From assembly GCA_033557465.1 (NCBI GenBank), contig CM066035.1:904673309-904737308 (forward strand): a stretch of DNA of 64,000 bases. Direction: 5' to 3'. Shown piece by piece: positions 42,830 to 54,736 of this stretch. The position numbers were made by a program, and so were the translations under genes. The notes under the pieces were generated by a model, which was given only the letters and a program-made list of their open reading frames with translations, had not been told where the DNA came from and ran no database searches. Positions within the stretch are counted from its first letter, which is position 1; the number at the start of each line of letters is the position of its first letter. This DNA is from Ichthyophis bannanicus (lineage: Eukaryota; Chordata; Amphibia; Gymnophiona; Ichthyophiidae).

Positions 42830-45343
42830 GTCTGATCATTTTTTAATATGCCTCTCTCTACACTACCCTCATTCCGCCGCAGTTCATACCGATGCTATAC
42901 ACCAAGGACAGAGATTCCGCCCATTTGATAATGAAAAATTCCTGGAATCAATTATTCCTAAGATAAACAATTATTCAAAAAATCTTAGCAAAGTAGAAAC
43001 AAATTGGAAGACATCTATAATGGCAGCAGCTGAACCATTTCCCTCAAAGAAACGGTCCCAGCAGAAAGTAAACGAGAAATGGTATACAGCCAAACAAACT
43101 ACATTAAAGAAGGAACTCAGGAAATTGGAATCCAGATGGAGAAAGGAAAAAACTCCAGAACTCAGACTACACTATTTGCAACCCTCAACGCCTATAAGGA
43201 AGCTATAAACACTGCCAAAAAACGCCATACAAAAGTTTTGTCAAAGGCCATAAACCGTCCTAGGGAGTTTTTTGAGATTATTAAATCCTTGACTAAAGCT
43301 CCTGCTGCTAACTCTCACAAGATCCCCATCAACCCTCAAACTCTAGCTAACCATTTTGCTAACAAGCTCAAGCAGAATAGCCCCTCTACACCAGTCCTGT
43401 TATCTCCTGCAACTGACAACTCCAATGACTGGAACTCTTTCCATCTTATTACAAACAAGCAGCTGCTAGAGACAATTGCAAAACTCAACACAACAACATC
43501 ACTTTTAAATCCATGCCCAGTATTACTGCCTGGATCAAGGCAGCAAAATCAGAACTAGCCCTTTACATATTAAATATAGTGACTCAATCACTACTTCAAG
43601 GCTTCATGTCAAATGACCTTAAACGGACAGCAATCCACCCATTACTAAAAAATAAATCCCTGAACAATAGTGACCCTACATCGTATCGCCCCATTGTCGG
43701 CATACCGTTCCTTGCTAAAATGATTGAGAAGGTTGTTCAAATACTACTGCAGGACTATATAGACTCAACTACTCCTCTAGATGAGCATCAATACGGGTTT
43801 CGCCCATTCCACAGTGTAGAAACCCTTCTCCTAGCCCTTCTTGACACTCTTATCAGAGGCATTGATAACGCTAAGCAAGCCTTTGTTCTCATATTTCTTG
43901 ATATCTCCTCAGCTTTTGACAGTGTAAATCATAACACCTTCATCTCTAGACTTACTCAATTAGGCATAAAGGAAAAAACCCTTGATTGGTTAAATCCTAT
44001 ATAGCTAACAGGATCCAATATGTACAAATAGATCAAGTCTCTTCACTGTCATTCCCACAAGAACAGGGAATTTCGCAAAGCTCCACTCTTTCTGCTGTAC
44101 TTTTTAATCTGTACCTTCAATCTATCTGCTCCATACTCAAACGCCATAATATAAACTACCACATCTATGCAGACAACATCATGTTGTTCTCGCCGTTTGA
44201 CATATCTAACCCTAATTATGACAACATAGCATCCTGTCTCTCTGAAGCTAAACTGTGGCTCCGTTCAATGAACATGAATATTAACTTCAAAAAGACTGAA
44301 GTGCTTTTTGCATCCAGAAATTCCAGTTTTACTCCCCCCTCAGTTATCAAGCTTATGAACATCTCCCTCCCAGTTAAATTGGAGGTAAAGTATCTAGACG
44401 TTACCCTTGACAGGACCTCTCCCCATATAAAACAAACTGTCAAAACTATCTTCTTCAAACTTAGGACAATTCAGCAGCTCAGACCGCTCATAGACATGAA
44501 CGATTTGAGGACCATTGTCCAAGCTCTAATAACACCGCACCTAGTCTACTGCAACGGCATACTACAGGGCACCACTAGAAAAAATCTTCATATACTACAA
44601 ATGGCTCAAAATGTCACTGCAAGGATTATCTCTAAAGCCAAACTATCCGACCATATTTTCCCCATTCTATACGCCCTGCACTGGCTCCCTGTTGCCAGTA
44701 GAATTCAATATAAATCCATAGTGACCATTTCAAACTCATCAATAATATAGCCCCCTCTCATCTCTCAACATTAATTCAAACCCCTTCCCCCCCCCTGAAA
44801 GCAGGTCGAGAAGAAGAACGAACTTCAACATATTGCTAGTTCCTGAATCTGTTTGGAAAACAAAGCAGAAAACAAGCAACTCTGCTTTTTCATACTTTGC
44901 ACCCACTCTGTGGAACAATCACCCAGTGAACCTAAGAGAGATTAAAGACCTTCAAACCTTTAGGAATGAGATAAAAACATACATTTTTATCCAACATTTC
45001 TACAATCTACAGCACACCGATGACCAGACCTCACAGGACCATGCTGATCATCAAGCCCAAGCCGACCCTTCCTAGACACTGATGACACCAGAACAATTCC
45101 TTCGGTCCTCCACATAGTCATTCCTTAATCCGTTCCATGTAAGTCATATAAGGGCAACTTGAAACATAAGCTTAATATACAAATCTGTAAATAGCTGACT
45201 GTGAATAGTTATTATATTTAAAAATGTTCAATGTCAATAATAATAATAATATTATTATCTTTCTGTTCTGTGTAAATCGCCCCTGATCTCTGGAAGGGGC
45301 GGTATAGAAATATGTACAAATAAATAAAATAAATAAATAAAAG
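42830..45343 (+). mobile_element. L2-clade LINE, 5' truncated, several frameshifts
   Basis: A plus-strand LINE running from the endonuclease-RT linker to the 3' tail. The 3' UTR has CTGTGTAAATCGCCCCTG, GGAAGGGGCGGTATAG and ends in AAATA repeats. It is a different, AT-richer lineage from the L2 copy at 3830. Confidence 0.8.
43020..45075 (+). pseudogene. L2-clade reverse transcriptase, broken
   Basis: The coding sequence is spread over frames starting at 43020, 43079, 43513, 43986 and 44833. The linker (KKRSQQKVNEKW; KKRHTKVLSKAINRP) is followed by the reverse transcriptase: SYRPIVGIPFLAK, FLDISSAFDSVNH with the catalytic Asp, an altered GISQSSTLSAVLF in place of GVPQGS, and YADN in place of YADD, so the catalytic pair is itself mutated. 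The C-terminus has YLDVTLD, ALHWLPVAS and TLWNNHPV. Four or five frame changes and the damaged catalytic motif mark it as dead. Confidence 0.82.
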
Positions 45344-46046
45344 GGAAAATGCTGCGGTCTGTTCTTCTCCCCATTAATTCTCAGACATCTCAGGGTGACC
45401 AGAACTCAAACGTTCCCAGGTATTAGGGATATGCATTCATTTTAAATGAAATGGGAAATGTCAAAGATACAGGAAATGCCAAAATAGTGTCACTTCCCAT
45501 GTTTCATTGCTAGTGATCACTATTGCTCAATAGCGCACACTATCAAACAGTAGTGTTCCTTATCAGTGCACTCTTAGTACATCCTTTTGCTCGACAGTGC
45601 ACACGATTAACGAAAGAAGGGAAGTGATATAAAAACCAACATGAAACAAAAATACTTGCACCCCCCTCCCCCACCAGCTTGCACCCCAGCATCTTGGGGT
45701 TTTCGTCTGAATGTTTCTGTTAATAATTTGTGATTGTGTGTTATGTCTTTATACTGTATGTGTGTGACTGAGACAAGGGGATTCTACAGGCATTTAGGTT
45801 CTGTTTAGGGATCCATAGCAGGCGTGCTTGTTGTGTTTTCCCCCTAAAAGGTGCATTGGCTTTTGAGGGTGCAATTTTGCCTTTTCCTATGAAGGGCAGT
45901 TGCTCTGGGAGTCCTGGGTGTTAGTGCTATCATGGTGTGGCAGGTTTGCTACAAAGGTTATGAGTGTGCTTTAGCGGCGGGGAGGGGGGGTTGCTAAATC
46001 ACAATGTGCTTGGCAGCGGAGGGAGTTTATTTTGCTGTTAACGAGG
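45344..46046. other. No recognised feature
   Basis: Short C- and G-runs (45661, 45976); nothing coding is supported. Confidence 0.35.
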
Positions 46047-46271
46047 GCTAGAACGTATGGATGCCACCTTAAATGAGACTGATCTTGTCTGATCTTGGAC
46101 ACTAAGCAGCATCAAGCCTGGCTAGTAGCTGGGTGATTGACCACCGTGGAATACCAGCTGCTGTGGGCTCGCTATGTGGAAGAAAGGCCTAGCAATTTAC
46201 TTCCAGTTGCACCTTGCTAAGAAAGACCAGAGGCTGTGTTGCCAAGTGTCAGCTTTGACTTGACAACACAA
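46047..46271 (+). mobile_element. 5S rRNA-headed SINE with an RTE-derived body
   Basis: Positions 46047-46169 align with vertebrate 5S rRNA in order: TATGGATGCCACC, TGATCTTGTCTGATCTTGG, ACTAAGCAGCATCAAGCCTGG, TAGTAGCTGGG, GACCACCGTGGAATACC, GCTGTGGGCT. Box A and box C of the internal 5S promoter fall in this region. The next 50 bp (GGAAGAAAGGCCTAGCAATT, ACTTCC, TTGCTAAGAAAGACC) match the RTE element near 28944-28991, and the end (GTTGCCAAGTGTCAGC, TTTGACTTGACAACAC) matches the RTE 3' end at 31990-32023. This is a pol III-type SINE whose tail would recruit RTE machinery. Confidence 0.85.
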
Positions 46272-46495
46272 GGGAGGTGAGGCCAATATGTTTGCTTGCC
46301 TAGGGACCACCAATCAGTTAGTCTGGCCCTGCATTAGCCCATATTTAAAATCACCCTAGATCTCTACAGTTCTTTGCTGTCTAGAAAACATTGAATTTTG
46401 TTTCCTATTCTAGAAAGTTGTTTTGTTTACTATTGGAGATACTGGGAGAATTTAATTTGCAATTAAGATCTTTAAAGGAGTAATGGCACAGAAGA

Positions 46496-46726
46496 GTGGA
46501 GGAGGAGCCTAATGGTTAAGAGCACTGGCTTGCGAACCCAGAGACCAGCGTCTGATTCCCACTAGCGCTCCTTGTGGCCTTGAGCAAGTCACTTAAGCCT
46601 CCATTGCCTCAGAAAAATCCCAGTTTTCAATCTCCCTGTTTAATGTATATTACCAAGTTTAAGTTAGAATGTAAACCACTTTGAAATGATAAAATGGTAT
46701 AAAAAAAACTGTTAAATAAATAAAAA
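46496..46726 (+). mobile_element. tRNA-headed SINE, complete
   Basis: The head has GGAGGAGCCTAATGGTTAAG (A-box-like) and GCGTCTGATTCCCAC (B-box-like). The middle has CTCCTTGTGGCCTTGAGC and AAGTCACTTAAGCCTCC, a CORE/MIR-like segment. The tail has AATGTAAACCACTTTG, AATGGTATAAAAAAAAC and an AAATAAATA end, of L2 type. It is the same general family as the minus-strand copies at 11261, 50545, 53080 and 55975. Confidence 0.8.
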
Positions 46727-48103
46727 CAAAGTGAAAATGTACCTGGCTTGCTGTTGGAGGTCCAGGCTGTCTTGGAGCAGAGGGGAGGCTGTGGGAGTAT
46801 ATTCGCGGCACCAGAGGACTGGCTGGGGGCATGGCCTTTCCGATCATGGCCCCCCTCCCCCCATGATTGCAGTGATGTCATCCAGGACCCCAAAATGGCT
46901 TCAGGAGCATCAGGCATGTGCAGGGAGGTGAGTCTGAGGCTTCCGGTGCTGCTCGAAAGCTTGGCCACAGCTAATATTAAAGTTTTAAGCTGCCAGCCCG
47001 AATCCGGACGTGCCCACATATGCGTGGTTGTGCAATCGTGCATGCATGGTAACACTCCAGGTAGGGTAGGGGGCTGGCAGGAAGCAGAAACCCTGGGAAA
47101 GAAAAAAAACTTAAATACAATATAAAAATAAGGCTCAAAAATGCTCGCTTTGGACCCAAATCAGGTCAGAGGGGCAAAGGTGAACCCCAAGAGGGCAAAA
47201 TTAAAACAAAAGTAGCAAAAATAAAAATTGAATTAATATGAAGTGAAACTAGCAATAAAAATTAAAGTGTCAAAAGAGCCCAAAATAAAGAAAAGAATAT
47301 GTAAATAAAGGAAATAAACATGTACGCAAAGTAAAGTGTATTAAATGCGTACACATATGAAAGCATTTATAAGTTATGTGCTGGATCATGGTGTCCACGA
47401 GCAGGCAGGCAATCAGCTGAGATTGCAAGCACATGGTAAGGGATCACAGAAGACTAAAGCTCATGATGTAATTTAAATAAATGATGCAAATACCAAGCAA
47501 ACTTTAAAGGAAATGGTTATAAAATGTTGTTTATATATGCAAAGGTCTGTTAGAGGCTTTAAAACAGTAACAGAGAGCTGTTTAAGTTGAAATAAAGCTA
47601 GAAATATGGACTATTTTCTAAGGGTGGAAGGATACTTTTACAATGCAGATATAATGCTGGTGCAGGAACTTTAGCTGGAGGGTTAGGAAGAAGATTTCTG
47701 ATAGGGTAAGGTGTGCCAGAGTGTGTCTGTTTGGAAGAGTTGGATAAGGATTTCATTGATATCAGAATTGTAAGTAATTAAGAATCATTTACAGGAAAAG
47801 TGTATAAGAAGCTGGAATGAAAGCTGCAGAGAAAATTTTAAAGTTAAATGTGGAAATGTTTTCCATAGTGACTGGAAATAGACTGGAGAAGCTCTGTAAC
47901 TCATTCAAACAGTTTTAAAATCAAACTGAATGAGAATTTGAATTGATTTGTCGAAGAGTGGAGTTTAATTTTGAGCACTGTTGTGGTTAAAGGCTTAACA
48001 GTGCGAGACTTGCTTTCAATAGCATTGGAGCCCTTCAAGCACTGAAGGAGAAGTAGGGCTGAAAGTATAAACTCCCTGTGCAGTGAGAGAAACCCTGAAA
48101 GTT
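46727..48103. other. No recognised feature
   Basis: AT-rich from 47100 on. Short frames only. No supported gene or repeat edge. Confidence 0.35.
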
Positions 48104-48865
48104 TATTTATTTATTTTTCTTATATACCACGCTATTCATCATCATCGCGGTTTACATGTAACAATAACTGTGCAGTGAAGACAATCTACACTGAACTTAC
48201 AATATAACAGAAATGTACAGTTTTAACAGGATAACTACATTACAAATAACATATGTTAAAGAGAAACTAGCTATTTACATGTTGGCTTATCTGAGAATTG
48301 TAGTTCGTTTGGGTGGGAGTTAATGCTATTTGTCAGGTGGAACAGGGTCTGGTATGTTCGGTTTCAATCCTGTATGATTGTTGCTTGGGTTTTGTCTGTA
48401 TGTACTACTGAGCGTGTCAAGGTGTGAATGGTGATCTTGGTCCGCGTAGTGCTGCAGGAAAAGGTGATGTTTAATTGCTTTCCTGAATTGGTAGAGGAAA
48501 GTGAAAGTGAAAGTGAGCTGTTTTAAACCAGTGTACTGCTGACAGGATTTATTTAATCCTGAATCATATTGAACTGTTTCAGTGAGGAAGAGAGTATGTT
48601 TGAAAAAGAGAAGGATTGAGTTGCATGTAAAAGAAAAAAACATTGCCTTATTTAAAGAATTCAGTTTATTAGTAATTGGAATAGTTCTTCCTGAACTGAT
48701 TGGCAGTTGTAAAGGATTGACTGGTACATACCTAAAAGAAAAATTGATTTTGGCACAGAGAGTTCTGTGGGAGGGAAAGATGGGGACTTTCTTATTTTTT
48801 ATTTTTGGGGGAATATCCAGCCTCACAAGTAACAGAAATAGAAAAAGAAAATAGGATAGGAACAT
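48104..48865 (-). pseudogene. L2-clade LINE, 3' end
   Basis: On the minus strand the tail (ATGTAAACCGCGATGATG, CGTGGTATATAAG, AAATAAATA) follows a C-terminal coding piece ending at 48326 with QFRKAIKHHLFLQHY, comparable to FRNEIKTYIFIQHFY at the end of the L2-clade copy at 42830. The copy is 5' truncated. Confidence 0.7.
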
Positions 48866-50062
48866 TCTAGTTACTGCCCATCCAGCCAGGGAGGTAGTTT
48901 CTTTTCTCGATTTTTAAAGATAGGTGGTAGATATCCTGACTGCAGCTGAACATCGGTGGGGCAGAGGGAATCCTAAGGCACCCAATATCAAGAAAGCAGC
49001 AAGACCTGGAAAGATGATTCGAGATGAGTGACTAACACACCACAGTGACTATTTTTTGGACAACCACTAGTGTGCTAGTAATTGAATTTTTTTGAAACAA
49101 AGGTGTCTTTACCTGAATGGCAATACTTATTCACGTGCAAAGTTACAGATAAAAGACAGCGTTAGAACTAAACGTTTCTTCAACTAAGGAGCAAATAAAT
49201 CTCAAGCTTTAAACTGGTTAACTAATACTTACCTGTTTTTGAAAAAGGCAATGTGTACCACTGTTGAATAGAAACATTTAAAGATTTGTTCATAGAAAAT
49301 ATTTGATTACATTTATAAAGATTGTTTATTCACAAAAATTGAATTTACAGTCTTTTTCATATTAAAAGTACATTTTTTCAAAAGATAAACTTGTTTACAT
49401 GGTTCTTTGTGGAATGTTCTCATTCCTTAAGTCCTTATTTGAATTTAAGGTTCAAGAAGTTGTAGAGTGCAGCGAAGAAAAATATAAAAAATATTTTCTC
49501 TGTAAGCTGGGAGTTTCCACTGGTGGCTTACCTGAGGTAACTCCGTCACCAGAGACACTCATACCATCAAGGTAAAGTAGGGTAACGCCCTATGGAGCCC
49601 CCGGTTTACAAAGGAGTTTTTCAAAAAACAAGAATACCCAAACCATAAGGGCTATTTCTCAAATTACAACCAATCTGTTAGTAATAATTGCATAACATCC
49701 TGTAGCAGCTGCTGTATAGGCGTATGCCTCATTGATAATACCCTTCAGCCATCACAAAGACTTTCACATGTTACTCTTCATTTGTGGTAATTGTACAGGC
49801 AGCACAAGCAAAACCCTCCGCTGTCAAAGCAACATCACAGGAGGTGTCTTGATTGATCAGGAACCGATTGTTAAAACCCAATCTAATAATAATAATAGAG
49901 GTGGTTCCAAGTAATTATTCTGTGAATCCTGTGGAAAGGGAGAAGATCCTCAAGTACCAAGAAATGCAGTCAGAGAACATGCAGCAGAAAGATACAGAAA
50001 TATTTCCCATCCTATTGGGAGCAGCAGTACCAAAAAGAGCAAAAGGATCCGCACACCACTAA
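48866..50062. other. No recognised gene
   Basis: AT-rich. TCCCATCCTATTGGGAGC at 50007-50024 recurs just after the hairpin at 50147-50163. Confidence 0.35.
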
Positions 50063-50148
50063 GGAACAAAAGGAGCGGAGCCTGGACTGACAACAATAAA
50101 CAAGGTTTACCTAATTGTTGTCAGTCCAGGCTCCGCTCCTTTTGTTCC
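50063..50148. repeat. Perfect 35-bp hairpin
   Basis: The arm 50063-50097 (GGAACAAAAGGAGCGGAGCC, then TGGACTGACAACAAT) is followed by a 16-nt loop and its exact reverse complement at 50114-50148. The sequence after the hairpin repeats the 17-18 bp found about 40 bp before it. Confidence 0.92.
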
Positions 50149-50310
50149 CATCCTATTGGGAGCCACATGTCTTATTAAAAGCAATTCCGAAACACACCTT
50201 GAAAGATTTCATCTTATGAACTCCAGAAGGAAGCTCTCGTTGGCACAATGCAAGTACTACACCAAGCCTTAGCCGTCAATTGGAGAGACTCAGATCATAC
50301 TCATAATTGG

Positions 50311-51200
50311 GCTGCAGTACCACCGGCAGCAGACTTTTAAATCGTGGCCGCTTCAAGGTGCGAGAGCCTCAGACCTGGCCCGATGAGCGAGGAGGAAGGG
50401 AGCAGGCAGCTAAGCTCCTCCCTGCTCCCCACCGCATGGCCAATCGGGCTGCAGTACCACCGGCTGCAGACTTTTAAATTGCAGCCACTCCAGGGCGCGA
50501 GAGCCTCAGAACCGGCCCGATCGGTGCCGAGGAGGGGAGCAGGCAGCTATTTATTTATTTAGTATACATTTGTATACCGCTACTTCCAGCGATCAGCAGC
50601 AGTTTTTTGATTACAGATTGGAAATTGTCAAATCATGACAGGACATTTTTGAGGTATAAACACATTGATTAGACAGGAAAGCACAGCACACAGAGAACTA
50701 TTTTACAGGGAACATGGGCTATGGAGGGTTAAGTGGCTTGCCCAAGACCACAAGGAGCACCTGTGGGACTAGAAACCCCAGTCCTTCCGGCCCAAGGTTG
50801 CTGTCCTCCAGTGGGATTTGAACCCCCGACCTTCCAGCCCGAAGTACCTTGCCCCAACCACTAGGCCACTCCTCCACTCCCTGCTATGCTCCTCCCTGCT
50901 CCCCGCTGCATGGCCGGTCGGGCCGCAGTACCACCGGCGGCAGACTTTTGGATTGCGGCCACTCCGGGGCACGAGAGCCTCGGACCCGGCCCGATCGGCG
51001 ATGAGGAAGGGAGCAGGCAGCTATGCTCCTCCCTGCTTCCCACCGCATGGCCAATCAGGCCGCAGTACCACCGGCAGCAGACTTTTAAATTGCAACCGCT
51101 CCAAGGTGCGCCCGCACCTAAGGGTCATGCGGGGCCCTTGGGCACGGCACTGTGGAATGGTCACGTTTCCCCGCCTCCTGAAACTCCACCAATGAGCAGA
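50311..51200. repeat. 137-bp GC-rich tandem repeat, four units
   Basis: Units start (at GCTGCAGTACCACCGGC or GCCGCAGTACCACCGGC) at 50311, 50448, 50922 and 51059, so the period is 137 bp on each side of a SINE that lies within the second unit. Shared words: AGACTTTTAAATTG, GAGAGCCTC, GGCCCGAT, GGGAGCAGGCAGCTA, CTCCTCCCTGC and CATGGCC. The last unit is partial. The open frames across it share the same peptide repeat and are not taken as genes. Confidence 0.85.
50545..50882 (-). mobile_element. tRNA-headed SINE, complete, inside the 137-bp repeat
   Basis: On the minus strand: head GGAGTGGAGGAGTGGCC, A-box-like GTGGCCTAGTGGTTG, B-box-like GGGGTTCAAATCCC, then the CORE-like CTTGTGGTCTTGGGC, and the tail GTAGCGGTATACAAATG with AAATAAATA. 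GCTAT flanks both ends, within the tandem repeat's own GGCAGCTATGCTCC. This intact copy is the reference for the two copies split by LINEs. Confidence 0.85.
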
Positions 51201-51394
51201 CCTGATTAGAGGCATCTGAACCACAATAATCATCAGCTTGTAAGCATCCTCTAATTGTAACCCTTGATGAAATGTAATATATGCCTTGATGCCCAGCCTG
51301 CCTGTAATATAACTCTTGATGTGATGTAATGTACCCTTGATGTTTTTAATCTAACCCATGATGCCTGCTTGGAATGTATTTATTTATACTGAGT
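51201..51394. other. Short unclassified spacer with TTGATG repeats
   Basis: AACCCTTGATG, CCTTGATG, ACTCTTGATG and ACCCTTGATG recur at irregular spacing. Possibly part of the LINE 3' UTR that follows. Confidence 0.35.
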
Positions 51395-51607
51395 GTATAG
51401 TAACTTGCGCAGTAGTACTGGTAGTTGTAATGGGAGACAGCCAACCTGGTTTTGCCCTAACTAGATTAGTTTTCTGTGTATTGTCTGTTGTCTCAAGTAG
51501 ATTGTAAGCTCTGATGAGCAGGGACTATCACTCTTTATATGTCTGAACAGCGCTGCGTACGTGGTAGCGCTTTATAAATGTTAAATAGATAGATAGATAG
51601 ATAGATA
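51395..51607 (+). mobile_element. LINE 3' end with TAGA tail
   Basis: AGATTGTAAGCTCTGATGAG, AGGGACTATCACTC, ACAGCGCTGCGTACG and TATAAATGTTAAATAGA, ending in TAGA repeats. It is the same 3' UTR as at 8130-8272. Confidence 0.75.
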
Positions 51608-52269
51608 CTCCGCAGATCCTGGCTTAGGAGTGAGGTTCACAGCTGTCATAGTATTCACAAAACCAACCCATCTGGAGGCATCACCTCCGATCTACTTTAT
51701 GTGGCTTAGATGCTTCCAAAGACTAAGGGATTAGGGATTAATGGGTGTATTTTCCCCCTGCTCCCTCCATGAGTCACTGAAGGTTGACTGTCTTCAGTAA
51801 CTGAAAATGCAAATCAGAGAAAAAAAATCATAGCAACATCAACAGGAAAACAAAACATAGCAAAGAGAAATGAATGCCCATGCAAGCTTCATAGTGAACT
51901 TGAGAGTTTGGTAGGAATGCCGAAGGGTACAGATGGAAGGTCTGCAATGGCAGCTCCTCAATGGCTACAGGGAGGCCCTCTTCTCATTGCTACTGGGAGA
52001 CTCTACTCTTGCTCCGATTAGTTCTTGTCTTCATCCTGTATCTTGTAACCTAAGAGCCAATGGTACGGTTATGCAGCGGAGGTCTCCTCTAGCCCCAGAA
52101 AGCTATAGAAAAACCTTTGGTCATTTGTCATTATCACGTCAGAGGAGAGGGAAAACAGCCCACACGCTGATATGTGTCTTGGCTGAGAAATGTGAGCCAA
52201 TAACTAAATACAAAAGAGAGGACTAGGCTGTGAAAAGCAGAATTAGGGGGAATTCATCTTCCCTGGGGA
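51608..52269. other. No recognised feature
   Basis: A 97-codon frame (51933-52226) has no recognisable domain and is not supported as a gene. Confidence 0.35.
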
Positions 52270-52403
52270 AACAAAAGAACTACTTGGAACATCTTTATTT
52301 TATTTGTTAGCTTTTAGTCTTTGATTTTTAATTGTGTATGTTAGTTGTGATCCGCCTAGATCTCTAGTGCGGAATATACATTTTTTTAAATAAATAAAAT
52401 AGA
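52270..52403 (+). mobile_element. L2-type 3' tail
   Basis: GTGATCCGCCTAGATCTC, GTGCGGAATATAC and AAATAAATAAAAT: a divergent L2/SINE tail. Confidence 0.5.
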
Positions 52404-53079
52404 GAATTTTAAGAAAATTACAACTCAAACAATTTCTGCCTGCAGCACAAGACAGAGGATTTCTTTTTCTCTAAATGAAACTCTACTCAGGTCATTTGTC
52501 TACTCCGCTATGATTTCACTTTTTCAGTGGCCAAGCAAAGCTGTAATGAGCCTAAACACAATCAGAGGACCACTTCCCCTTATAGTCCCCTTTCCCGGTT
52601 CAGGCCATTGCCCTTCTTGGCTTTTTATTTTATTTATTAAGATTTTATTAACTGCTTTTATGAAGAAATTGACCTAAGGTTGTGTACAACAGGTCTCCCC
52701 AGACACATCCAACTTACACTGTAGCAGCAGCTTAACAAAAACAAAATGGCCCCATGTCAGCGTAACAGTAGGGTTACCAGATGGCCACGATTTCCAGGGA
52801 TTGTCCCTGATTTTAGAGCTGTGTCTCCAATTCTACCTGTTTGGCAACCTCCTGTCCCTGATTCCAGCAATGAGGAAAGAGAGGGTCAAAAAAATATTTT
52901 CTATTTAATGATTGGAATATGTGTATTTTTAGAATTTACATCCATTATGGAGGTCGTTCCAGAACACGTATAAGGACGTTTTATGTGTGGCGGGGATGTT
53001 TATCTGTCAAAAATGTCCCCAACCATATTCTGAAACATTGCTGTCTATCATGCATGTCCATGGCACTAGCAAGGGGATT
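52404..53079. other. No gene
   Basis: A SINE/L2-like tail on the minus strand may occupy 52625-52700. The phrase AGGGTTACCAGATGGCCA at about 52771 resembles DNA transposon ends, but no partner was found. Confidence 0.35.
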
Positions 53080-53171
53080 TTTTTTATTTAGCTGTGCTTA
53101 TATACTGCTTTTCACTGGGTCAAAGCAGTTTACAGATATATTCTAACAGGCACTTTTTTTATTCTCTTGTC

Positions 53172-54665
53172 CTTGAAGCTCAACTTAAAGTAGACAAAGC
53201 GATGGGACCGGATGGGATACACCCTAGAATACTGAGAGAACTTGGGGACGTTCTAGCAACTCCACTGACTGACCTTTTCAATGCCTCGTTGGAGTCGGGA
53301 GTGGTGCCAAAGGACTGGAGAGAGGCTCATGTGGTGCCGTTACACAAAAGCGGAAGTAAGGATGTGGTTGAAAACTACAGGCCAGTTAGTTTAACTTCAG
53401 TGGTGAGTAAATTATTGGAAACGCTGCTGAAAGAGAAAATAGTGAGGTTTCTGGAGTCCAGCGGATTACAGGATCCGAGGCAGCATGGATTCACCAGAGG
53501 CAGGTCTTGTCAGACAAATCTGATTGATTTCTTTGACTGGGTGACCAGGGAGTTGGACCGAGGGAAAGCTCTAGATGTGGTGTATTTAGATTTCAGTAAA
53601 GCCTTTGACACTGTTCCTCACAGGCGACTTATAAACAAACTGAGCAACCTAGGGATGGACCCTAAAGTTACTGCTTGGGTTAGAAATTGGTTGGGTGGGA
53701 GGCGACAAAGAGTACAAGTAAATGGAGCTCACTCTGAGGAGAAGGATGTTACCAGTGGTGTGCCCCAGGGATCTGTCCTTGATCCGATTCTTTTTAACAT
53801 CTTTGTTAGTGATATAGCGGAAGAGCTGTCGGGTAAGGTTTGCCTCTTTGCAGATGATACCAAAATCTGCAATAGAGTAGACACCCAGGAAGGTGTAGAT
53901 AACATGAGGAGGGATCTAGCTAAGCTTGAAGAATGGTCTAGAATTTGGCAGCTGGGATTTAATGTTAAAAAATGTAAAGTCATGCATTTGGGCTGCAGCA
54001 ATCCAAGGGAGCAATACAGTATAGGAGGTGAAGTACTTTTGTCCACTAAAGAAGAGCGGGACCTAGGCGTGGTTGTGTCTGATGATCTTAAAGTAGCTAA
54101 ACAGGTAGAAAAGGCGACGGCAAAAGCTAGAAGGATGCTTGGGTGCATACGGAGAGGAATGGCTAGCAGAAAAAAGGATGTGATAATGCCTCTGTATAAG
54201 TCTTTGGTGCGACCGCATTTGGAGTATAGTGTGCAATTCTGGAGACCGCACCTTCAAAAGGATGTGAACAGGATGGAGTCGGTGCAGAGGGTGGCTACTA
54301 AAATGATTAGTGGGCTTCATTATAAAGCATATGAGGACAGACTTAAGGATCTTAATATGTACACCTTAGAGGAAAGGCGGGATAGAGGTGATATGATTGA
54401 GATGTTTATATACCTCCGTGGCATAAATGTTCAGGGAGAGAGCCTCTTTCAATTGAAAGCAAATTCTGCTACGAGGGGACATGGGATGAGGGTGAAGGGA
54501 GATAGATTCAGGAGTGATATGCGGAAATATTTCTTTACGGAAAGAGTAGTGGATCCATGGAATAGTCTCCCAGTGGAGGTGGTAGAGATGAGGACAGTAC
54601 CTGAATTCAAAAAAGCATGGGACCAACACAGAGGATCTCTAAAGGTAAAAAGTGGACTGTTGTAG
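53172..54665 (+). pseudogene. CR1 reverse transcriptase, open frame, 5' truncated
   Basis: The frame is open for about 497 codons to the stop at 54663-54665. It contains KAMGPDGIHPRILREL at its start, NYRPVSLTS, YLDFSKAFDTVPH with the catalytic Asp, SGVPQGSVLDP, CLFADDTK with the catalytic pair, KKCKVMHLG, ERDLGVVV, VRPHLEYSVQFW and PWNSLPVEVV. The endonuclease is missing, so it cannot retrotranspose. An in-frame Met upstream (53094) lies in SINE sequence and does not belong to the LINE. The intact frame and lack of stops suggest a relatively recent copy. Confidence 0.9.
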
Positions 54666-54736
54666 TTGTTGATATAGAAGGACAGATTAGATAGGCCATG
54701 TGGTCTTTTTCTGTCATCATGTTTCTATGTTTCTAA
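53172..54736 (+). mobile_element. CR1 LINE, 5' truncated, inserted in the SINE
   Basis: It starts just before the reverse transcriptase and ends with GGCCATGTGGTCTTTTTCTG, CATCATG and TTTCTATGTTTCTAAG, the 8-bp-type repeat typical of CR1 3' ends. Confidence 0.88.

Noticed and set aside
46047..46169. A functional 5S rRNA gene
   Set aside because: The sequence differs from 5S at many positions and is fused to an RTE-derived tail, so it is a SINE head.
51933..52226. A 97-codon frame as a small gene
   Set aside because: No domain, no splice or promoter evidence, and length is within chance expectation.
53094..53171. N-terminal extension of the CR1 reverse transcriptase
   Set aside because: This part is SINE tail read in the same frame by chance.
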